From JBDNFP01 sp041689775 (GTDB taxonomy: Bacteria; Bacteroidota; Bacteroidia; Cytophagales; Spirosomataceae): a stretch of DNA of 26,611 nucleotides. Both the position numbers and the translations under genes were made by a program. The notes beneath the pieces are model-generated. The model was not told where the DNA came from. It saw only the letters and a list, made by a program, of their open reading frames with translations, and ran no database searches. The DNA lies in the NCBI GenBank assembly GCA_041689775.1, contig JBDNFP010000511.1, forward strand, positions 1-26,611, given 5' to 3'. Of this stretch, positions 1-7,100 are shown piece after piece. Each line of letters opens with the position of its first letter. Positions within the stretch are counted from its first letter, which is position 1.

Positions 1-2
1 GG

Positions 3-110
3 TTGCGCCCGAAGGATTTTGAAAACAAGGAGGCGCTTCACATGAGGATAAATCATAGTCTTGAAAAGTACGGGAGACGAGAGTTTTCCATCCATTTCTC
101 AATTAAATAA
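3..110 (+). CDS. possible 3' end of an upstream gene (partial)
   Basis: An open frame enters the window from the left edge and stops at TAA 108-110, giving 35 residues ending in HFSIK. The peptide is charged and reads like a normal protein C-terminus (RINHSLEKYGRREFSIHF), but I do not recognise a family. The only support is an uninterrupted frame reaching the edge, so this could be chance. If real, the gene converges on the DtxR-type gene whose stop lies at 241. Confidence 0.3.
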   Translation: MRPKDFENKEALHMRINHSLEKYGRREFSIHFSIK

Positions 111-240
111 ATGTATGTTTAAATACGGCCGACTACTTACTTAGGTAGCTAACAAGTATATATTTCCTCGTTTCCGGTAGAAACTAATGCTTCGCATTTC
201 AACGTGCCACTACCTAATGGTCTATTCCCATCCCTTTATC

Positions 241-903
241 TCAGTCGGAGACCTTCTCCATCAATAAATTTTCGCAGACCATCCGGGTGAATGTCTCCGC
301 CGGGTGGCCCGCGTAGCTCACTACCATACTTCCGTCGTAGAATTCAATGAACTTTATTTCAAGTTCAGTACCTAACGATAATTCGCGGCCGTTGAGGAAT
401 TTTAGAAACTCCGAAGAAGAATGGGCCAATGCGACCAACTGGACGGAATCGCCTATCCCCAGCTCACTGAGCGGCAAATGATGCCCCGGTGTTACCTTGC
501 CGTTCTGGTCCGGAATTGGCGAGCCGTGCGGGTCGATGGATGGGAATTCTAGAATTTCATCCATTCTTTCAAAAAAGGCGGGGGAATCGATATGCTCTAC
601 CTGTTCGGCGATTTCGTGCACATCTTCCCAGCCGAACCCCATTTTTTCTACCAGATACATTTCGGTAAGGCGGTGCTTTCTGATGATAAGTGCGGCTTGC
701 GTCTCTCCGAGTTCGGTGAGCGATAACGGCTTATATTTCTCGTAGTTGACCAGCCCCTGTTTATGTAGATTTTTGACCATACTATTGGCTGTCGGAGTAC
801 TGACTCTCAATGAGGCACTTAGCTCCGAAATAGTCACTTCTCCGTTCTCTCCGGCGAGGGAATACAGCCTCTTCAAATAATTTTCTTCGGTTTGTGATGC
901 CAT
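241..903 (-). CDS. DtxR/MntR-family metal-dependent transcriptional repressor
   Basis: This is a cytoplasmic metal-sensing repressor of 220 residues, the usual length of three-domain DtxR/IdeR/MntR proteins. Residues about 1-65 are an N-terminal winged helix (TEENYLKRLYSL, then a recognition region near STPTANSMVKNL). Residues about 65-140 are the metal-binding and dimerisation domain, with the family pattern H-R-x4-Y through WEDVHEIAEQVEH. Residues about 145-220 form an SH3-like FeoA-type C-terminal domain. The start at 903 is the ATG immediately before the TEENYL motif. The gene is divergent from a TonB receptor and thioredoxin, with two palindromes and paired -7 boxes between them. It therefore probably represses itself and the receptor when Fe(II) or Mn(II) is plentiful. 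Which metal it senses cannot be told from sequence. Confidence 0.9.
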   Translation of the reverse strand: MASQTEENYLKRLYSLAGENGEVTISELSASLRVSTPTANSMVKNLHKQGLVNYEKYKPLSLTELGETQAALIIRKHRLTEMYLVEKMGFGWEDVHEIAEQVEHIDSPAFFERMDEILEFPSIDPHGSPIPDQNGKVTPGHHLPLSELGIGDSVQLVALAHSSSEFLKFLNGRELSLGTELEIKFIEFYDGSMVVSYAGHPAETFTRMVCENLLMEKVSD

Positions 904-923
904 CGGGTTTCAATTTTTCATCA

Positions 924-931
924 CAAAAATA
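924..931 (-). promoter_or_regulatory. -7 box (TAnnTTTG) for the DtxR-type repressor gene
   Basis: Read on the minus strand, this is TATTTTTG, an exact match to the Bacteroidota -7 consensus TAnnTTTG, about 20 bases upstream of the ATG at 903. I see no clear -33 TTTG at the expected spacing. It overlaps the edge of the 930-944 palindrome. Confidence 0.45.
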
Positions 932-944
932 AAACAATGTTTTA
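930..944. promoter_or_regulatory. 15-bp palindrome, probable DtxR-type operator
   Basis: TAAAACA-A-TGTTTTA is a perfect palindrome around a central base. It sits between the two divergent -7 boxes (924-931 minus, 947-954 plus), where a bound dimer could block both promoters. Assignment to the adjacent repressor is inferred from position and symmetry only. Confidence 0.5.
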
Positions 945-946
945 AA

Positions 947-954
947 TATATTTG
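947..954 (+). promoter_or_regulatory. -7 box (TAnnTTTG) for the TonB receptor operon
   Basis: TATATTTG matches the Bacteroidota -7 consensus, about 70 bases upstream of the receptor ATG at 1024. No convincing -33 element is visible upstream. The box is flanked by the 930-944 and 954-969 inverted repeats. Confidence 0.45.
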
Positions 955-969
955 TTAGAGCCTTCTAAC
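954..969. promoter_or_regulatory. inverted repeat GTTAGA-n4-TCTAAC at the expected start point
   Basis: Perfect 6-bp arms separated by GCCT fall just after the receptor -7 box, where transcription should start. The half-site GTTAG resembles known iron-dependent DtxR/IdeR-type boxes (TTAGGTTAG-like), but not closely enough to name it. It may be a second operator for the neighbouring repressor. Confidence 0.4.
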
Positions 970-1023
970 TTATTAATTTAGCAATACTAAAATATAAAAG
1001 TAAACTAGTTTAAATATATAAGC

Positions 1024-3333
1024 ATGAAGAATCTAATTTTACTAAGTTTCCTTTTTTTAGGGGTGGTGATTACTAGTGTAGCTCAAACGGGAAATATCAC
1101 CGGGTGGGTTACTAGTAGCCAGGGTGATGTACTACCCTTTGCTACCGTACAGGTGATAGGGAGCAACCTGGGCGTGGTGGCAGACAGCAGCGGACGGTTC
1201 AGTATCCTGAATATCCGGGTGGGTGAAGCGAGCATCATGGTTCGTTCGGTAGGGTATCAATCCTACGTGCAGCGAGTAACGGTGACGGAGAATGGCTTTA
1301 CCAAGGTGGAGGCAATCCTGCTAGAAGACCGTTTTAACCTGAACGTAGTAGTAGTAACGGGTACCCGGACCGAGAAAAGAAAAACGGATTCTCCGGTGAT
1401 TGTAAATCTGATTAGCAGTAAGCAACTCGATCAGGTAGTGGCTATCAACTTATCGGATGGCCTGCGTTTTCAGCCGGGCTTACGCATAGAAACCGACTGC
1501 CAGACCTGTAACTACACGCAGCTCCGTATGAACGGATTGCAAGGGGGCTACTCACAGATTTTGATCAACGGTCGACCCATATTTAGCCCGCTGACGGGGC
1601 TGTATGGTTTGGAGCAGATTCCTACCAATATGATCGAGCGGATTGAGGTAGTTCGCGGAGGAGTATCAGCCCTGTACGGTTCGAGTGCCATTGGCGGTAC
1701 GGTCAATGTGATTACCAAAGTACCTCGGAAAAACGGATATAGCCTGACGAATACATTCCAAAGCGTCGATGGTACGACTGATAATATTGTGTCGGGTAAC
1801 GCCACAATCGTGAATGAAAAAGAAAATGCGGGTGCTACCTTTTTTGTGAGTAATCGGAACCGAAAAATGTATGACGCCAACGGTGATAACTTTTCGGAAC
1901 TACCCGAATTGAAAAATAATTCGTTTGGTACCAACCTCTTTTTTGTTCCAAAAGAAAACCAAAAGATTGAAGTAAGCCTCAGTAGTATCAATGAGTATCG
2001 CTACGGGGGTGAGATGGTCGATAAACCCGCCTTCCTAACGCAGCAGTCGGAAGAAAGAACGCACAAAGTACTGATGGGTAGTGTAGACTATCAGATCAAT
2101 TTTAACGACGAAAAAAACTCACTGATCTTTTACTACGGCGGACAAAGAACCCTCCGTGACCATTACACGGGTATTGCCCCGAACGGGGGTGAAGAGTTGG
2201 AGGGCTTCCTGCGTAACCCGCCCTACGGAGTATCTAACGTACTGACGCATCAGGGTGGGGTACAGTTCAGCAACCGCTTTGATAAATTTCTGGGGGGCAC
2301 TGCCGTACTCACGGTCGGAACAGAGTACGTCTACGATGATGTATTTGATGAGATTAAGTCCTATAATTATCTGATCGACCAGACCACCAAGGACCTTGGC
2401 GTATTTGTGCAGCACGACTGGAACATCACCCCTCAGCTCAATTTTTTGTCGGGTTTTCGGGTAGACAAGCATAACCTGGTGGACACTCCCATATTTAGCC
2501 CCCGACTTTCGCTCTTGTACAAGTTTAGAGAAACTACCCAGTTTCGACTGGGTTGGGGAACGGGTTTCCGGGCGCCACAGGCTTTTGACACCGATTTGCA
2601 CATTGCCTTTGCCGGCGGAGGAATTTCCCGTACTTCACTGGCGGATAATCTGAGGCAAGAGCGTTCAAGCAGCCTGACGGCTTCGATAAATTACGACAAA
2701 GCCACCGAGCATTTTATCGCTGGATTTACGCTTGAGGGGTTTCATACCTACCTGAAAGAAGCGTTTTATCAGTTTCCGCTAGGAACGGATCAGTTTGGGC
2801 AACGTTTTGAAAAAAGAAACGGTGAAGGAGCTACCGTTCAGGGGATCACGCTGGAAGGCCGGGCTAATTTCGACTACGTGTTTCAGGTAGATGCCGGTCT
2901 GACCATTCAGTCGAGCCTGTTTGATTCTCCCGTAGAAAATATTGAAAGCCTGAGGGCTCGTCGGGAGTTTTTACGGACCCCCAACCGCTACGGTTACGCT
3001 ACCCTTACCTATACCCCCACCAAAAAATGGAATATCAGTAGTAATATCGTATATACTGGGGCCATGGAACTGGTCCACTTTGGAGGCGAAGGTACCGGAC
3101 AGACCGAAGACGAGTACGTTACTACTCCCGACTTTACGGAAGTTAGCCTACGCGTGGGGCATACCTTCAATCTCCCTAAAAAAACCGGACTTGAACTGTT
3201 TGGTGGCGTGAAGAACATATTTAACGCCTATCAGCAAGATTTTGACCGGGGTAAAAACCGGGATAGCAACTATGTATACGGCCCCGGACTACCCCGGATT
3301 ATCTTTATTGGATTGCGACTAAAATCTCTTTAA
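1024..3333 (+). CDS. TonB-dependent outer-membrane receptor, probably metal/metallophore uptake
   Basis: This is a 769-residue outer-membrane receptor. Residues 1-20 are a signal peptide (LILLSFLFLGVVITSVAQ). Residues about 24-105 are a carboxypeptidase-regulatory-like beta domain typical of Bacteroidota receptors. A TonB-box-like VVVVTGTRTEK lies near 109-118. The plug domain follows to about 235 (GLYGLEQIP, then IERIEVVRGGVSALYGSSAI), then a 22-strand-type barrel. The plug carries C159-Q-T-C162, the only two cysteines I can find in the whole protein. The gene starts 120 bp from a divergent DtxR-type repressor and is followed 8 nt later by a periplasmic thioredoxin, so the substrate is probably an iron or other metal complex. 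The exact ligand (siderophore, haem, other) is not readable from sequence. Confidence 0.92.
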   Translation: MKNLILLSFLFLGVVITSVAQTGNITGWVTSSQGDVLPFATVQVIGSNLGVVADSSGRFSILNIRVGEASIMVRSVGYQSYVQRVTVTENGFTKVEAILLEDRFNLNVVVVTGTRTEKRKTDSPVIVNLISSKQLDQVVAINLSDGLRFQPGLRIETDCQTCNYTQLRMNGLQGGYSQILINGRPIFSPLTGLYGLEQIPTNMIERIEVVRGGVSALYGSSAIGGTVNVITKVPRKNGYSLTNTFQSVDGTTDNIVSGNATIVNEKENAGATFFVSNRNRKMYDANGDNFSELPELKNNSFGTNLFFVPKENQKIEVSLSSINEYRYGGEMVDKPAFLTQQSEERTHKVLMGSVDYQINFNDEKNSLIFYYGGQRTLRDHYTGIAPNGGEELEGFLRNPPYGVSNVLTHQGGVQFSNRFDKFLGGTAVLTVGTEYVYDDVFDEIKSYNYLIDQTTKDLGVFVQHDWNITPQLNFLSGFRVDKHNLVDTPIFSPRLSLLYKFRETTQFRLGWGTGFRAPQAFDTDLHIAFAGGGISRTSLADNLRQERSSSLTASINYDKATEHFIAGFTLEGFHTYLKEAFYQFPLGTDQFGQRFEKRNGEGATVQGITLEGRANFDYVFQVDAGLTIQSSLFDSPVENIESLRARREFLRTPNRYGYATLTYTPTKKWNISSNIVYTGAMELVHFGGEGTGQTEDEYVTTPDFTEVSLRVGHTFNLPKKTGLELFGGVKNIFNAYQQDFDRGKNRDSNYVYGPGLPRIIFIGLRLKSL

Positions 3334-3341
3334 ACAACCTA

Positions 3342-3839
3342 ATGCAATTATTAAAAGCAGTGCGTACGACTATCCTAGGTATCCTGTTTCTGGTAATGGG
3401 TAATGAAAGTTTGTATGCTCAAAAGACGACGGAAGTACAATGGCTGACCTTTGAGCAGCTGGAAGACTCCCTCAAAGTACAACCCAAAAAGGTATTCGTG
3501 GACTTTGTGGCGGATTGGTGTACCTATTGCCGAAAAATGGACCGGGTTGTTTTTACGGATACGCAGGTAATCAACCTGTTAGCTACCAAATACTATGCCG
3601 TAAGAATGAATATTGAGAGCAGGGATACCATTGAGTTTGGAGGGACGCGCTTTGTGAACCCCAATGCGAGGAAGGTAAACCCAGTGCATCAGATTGCGCT
3701 GTTGATGGCGAGCCGGGAAGGGAAGCCGTTTTCGCTACCCACCATGGTACTACTTGACGAGACATTTACGGCCCAAGCCCGCTATTTTCAGTATCTCAAC
3801 CCTACCCAACTAGTGGAGGCTTTGAAGAAGAGTTATTGA
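3342..3839 (+). CDS. periplasmic thioredoxin-family protein
   Basis: A 165-residue exported thioredoxin-fold protein. Residues 1-26 form a signal peptide ending near LYAQ. The fold follows with VDFVADWCTYCRKMD, in which C60-T-Y-C63 is the redox-active CxxC at the start of the first helix. The cis-proline loop is SLPTMVLLD, and the segment between them suits the Thioredoxin_7 / DUF255-like branch. It lies 8 nt downstream of the TonB receptor and ends at a strong hairpin, so the two are co-transcribed. A likely role is reduction or isomerisation of a disulfide in a periplasmic or outer-membrane partner. The CxxC in the receptor plug is an obvious candidate, but that is inference. Confidence 0.88.
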   Translation: MQLLKAVRTTILGILFLVMGNESLYAQKTTEVQWLTFEQLEDSLKVQPKKVFVDFVADWCTYCRKMDRVVFTDTQVINLLATKYYAVRMNIESRDTIEFGGTRFVNPNARKVNPVHQIALLMASREGKPFSLPTMVLLDETFTAQARYFQYLNPTQLVEALKKSY

Positions 3840-3858
3840 GTAGAATATAATACAAACA

Positions 3859-3899
3859 AAAAGCACGAAATAGTCCTGAACGGACTATTTCGTGCTTTT
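3859..3899 (+). terminator. perfect 18-bp hairpin terminator after the receptor/thioredoxin operon
   Basis: Arms 3859-3876 and 3882-3899 pair perfectly around a 5-nt loop (TGAAC). The stem begins with A residues and ends in T residues followed by GTTTTG, so it can act as an intrinsic terminator. It lies 19 nt after the thioredoxin stop. Confidence 0.85.
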
Positions 3900-3971
3900 G
3901 TTTTGTGTAGGTTAAAGGAAATTTACTGAATACATACTCGTGAAGAAGGAAGTTTCGGGATACTTACTGTA

Positions 3972-4045
3972 CCACCTTAGAAATTGATTCGCTAAACATT
4001 TATTTAAAAGTATTAGATTTAGCTTTCAATTTCTAGGTCTTGTGG
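3972..4045 (+). other. nested imperfect inverted repeat in the gene-free leader before the helicase gene
   Basis: The stretch 3840-4162 has no gene. Besides the terminator it holds this structure: TAGAAATTGA (3978-3987) pairs with TCAATTTCTA (4026-4035), and GCTAAA (3991-3996) pairs with TTTAGC (4018-4023) inside it. CC 3975-3976 pairs with GG 4036-4037, and CCA 3972-3974 with TGG 4043-4045, across bulges. It could be an RNA leader, a small RNA, a protein site, or an end of a decayed element. An alternative pairing AGGTC/GACCT further 3' is possible. I do not recognise a known family. Confidence 0.4.
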
Positions 4046-4162
4046 CGTGGGCAATCTAAGTATTTGGACCTTAATGAGTTGATATTGTGGCAAAGCGTGG
4101 TTTTTATAGAATTGATACTTGTTTAATTATTCCTATCATACCAATAAAAATATATTCCAATA

Positions 4163-7100
4163 ATGTCCATAGACTCTACTGTTTCCACCACCTTGATCCA
4201 AAAGCAATTAGACGAGAGTCGGCGTGAATTGCTTGATTTATCCACTCGAAATCGATTAATATCTATCCCAATTGGTTCAAAAAGTGCCAGACTTATTCAA
4301 ATTTTTGATGAAAAGTCAGAAGAGGCTTACCGAAGGTTAGTTACTGATAAAAAGAACTTTACTTTTTTAGCAAGTAAGGGTCAGCTAAGCTCGACAGAAG
4401 GCAAAAGTGAGTCGAGTGATGAAACTTTGGATGATGATTCAGAACAATTAGTCGATTTAATTCAGCCAGATGACGAAGCTGATCCCTTAACTGGAAAAGC
4501 AAAGCGACATATTGATTCACGCTTGCAGACTCGTTTGAGTCCTGAATTACTACATCGAAGGTTATTTGATCTTCATAATGAAGCTCGAACTATCATTGAA
4601 GAACAAGGGGTCAATATCCTATACCTGGCTATTGGCTATTTAAAGTGGATAGATACCTCAAATAATAAGACAGAACGGTTTGCACCACTACTTCTAATTC
4701 CTGTAGATTTAATTAGACAATCGGTTAGCGATCGCTTTGCGATTAAATGGCGAGAAGAAGATTTGCAGGATAACTTATCCTTAGCAGAAAAACTTAGTAT
4801 TGAGTTTGGTGTAACATTACCCCTTATTAGTAGTGAGGAGAATGACAGTTTTGATTTAGATGGATTCTTTAAGAGAGTAAGAGAGACAATAGCTCCAATA
4901 CCAGGATGGTCAGTTGAGGTAGATAGTATGTGCATTGGTTTTTTCTCATTTGCTAAGTTTTTAATGTATAAAGACTTAGACTCTGCTTCTTGGCCAGAAC
5001 TAAATTCTCCGACTCAACATAGTTTAATTCGGAGGTTGTTGAGGCCAGATGTAGAATCCTATAATGGCGAGGGGCTTAATCAATGGACAGGAAAAGAAAA
5101 GCTAGATGAGTTATTGCCAGTCGTTAGACTTGACCATGTCGTTGATGCAGATAGTTCACAGACAATAGCAATAGAGCTTGTTAGAGAAGGAAGAAACCTT
5201 GTTATTCAAGGCCCTCCGGGTACAGGTAAGAGTCAGACGATCACAAATATTATCGCAACGGCGGTATTAGATGGAAAAAAAGTCTTGTTTGTTGCTGAGA
5301 AGTTAGCCGCACTTGAAGTAGTTAAACTACGCTTAGAAAAAGAGGGGTTAGGTGTACTCTGCCTAGAACTCCACTCCAATAAAGCTAAGAAAAGTGCTGT
5401 AGCAAATGAGTTGAAATTAACGTGGGAGCTTGGTTGTCCAAGTGCAGAAGGGCTAAGTGGTTTGAACGACTCTTTATCAAGCCAGCGAAATAATTTGAAC
5501 GACCATGCTAATAAGTTGCATCATTCCAATCAGAAAGGACAATCAGCATTTGATCACCTCAGCTCATTGACTTACTATGGACTTCCACAAGGTGATGAAA
5601 CTGGTATTTCATTTCAAAATGCTGAGTACTGGGATAGTTTAAAAATAGCAGAGCAAGAGTTAGTAATTAAGGATTTAGTAACTAGAATGGAGGTGGTAGG
5701 AGATGTTCTAACTCACCCATGGAGGGGAGTTTATCTCACTCACTATACTGGCCTAGAAAGGCAGAGTATTCAAGAGGTTATCACTCGATTGATTAATAAT
5801 CTTGAAGAACAAGTGCAGGTTACTAATGGTATTGCAGATGCACTTAATACGGAGCTAGGTGATTTAACTATGAATAAGGTTGGGTACTTTCAAGTTTTAG
5901 GTGAACTCGCTATTGATCGCCCTATAAGTAAATTAGATACTATTAATTCTCATGTTTGGGATGACGCTCCTAAGGCAATTGTAACACTCTCTAAAACAAA
6001 GCAACGTTTTGAGGAAATCTCAAATAAACTAAATGATCAAGTATTACCTGGCATTTGGAAAAAGGATTGGAGTTTCTGTAATCAGCAGCTAGGAACTAGT
6101 GGTCAAAGATGGTATAAATTTCTACTCAGCGATTACAAGGCAGCCATGAAACAGATGGCGTCGGATATTAAGATTCCCTTACCATCTACTTATGAGCAAA
6201 AAGTTGAGTTAGTTAATGAAGTGTTAGAAGGGCAGCAGGCTTTCGAAGTATTGCAGTCGAAAAGTGCACTTGGACAGCAAGCTTTTGGCGGTTTATGGGA
6301 GGAGGAAAATATTGGACAGCTTTTAGTAAATACGGCTGAATGGATAGATAGGATGGTAAGTACAGGTTTGGCTGATCTTAAACGAGAAAACTTCTTAAAA
6401 GCAGATATTGATCAAATAACTAATACTGTAACTAGGTTAGATATTTTAATTGCTGATTATCAAAAAGATTGGCAATGGTTAGAGAAGGCTTTATTAGTAT
6501 CTACAAAGGCGTATTTTGATGAAGACTTATTCATGGTAAATATATCTGATTGGCGGCAGGTACTTGTTAGCTGCCGAGATTCCCTCGACAAAATATCAGA
6601 TTGGGTTTCTCTACGTTATGAGTTCCAAAAAGGATTATCGAGTAAAGTTTCTCCATTGATTGAACTTCTGGAAAAAGGAAAAGTGCTTCCTCAGGATGCA
6701 CTGCCTGCATTTCGTCGTACACTTGCTTATCAACAGCTCGGTAGTATTTTCCAAAAAGAGCCTGATTTAGCTAGTTTTAATGGAGAAATTCATAATCAAA
6801 AAGTAACAGCTTTTAAACATACAGATCTTCAAAGGTTGAACTTAGCGAAGGTTAATGTTTTAACCAAACACTACCAGCATATACCGGCTAAACTCCCTGC
6901 AGGTGCAGTTGGTACTCTATTAGGCGAAGTAAATAAACAAAGATCACACCGACCTATTCGCCAATTAATTAGTCAAGCAGGGCTTGTTATACAGGATATT
7001 AAGCCTGTTTTTATGATGAGTCCATTATCTGTTGCTCAGTTTTTAGAACCTGGAAAAATTGAGTTTGATCTGCTAGTTATAGATGAAGCCAGTCAAGTCA

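Noticed and set aside
170..184. GTTTC-CGGTA-GAAAC as a terminator of the DtxR-type gene
   Set aside because: Only 5 bp of stem and no T-run; too weak to call.
2119..2601. Long open frame antisense to the TonB receptor gene (160 codons)
   Set aside because: It lies wholly inside a well-supported gene, has no recognisable motif, and its composition is that of a reverse-strand shadow.
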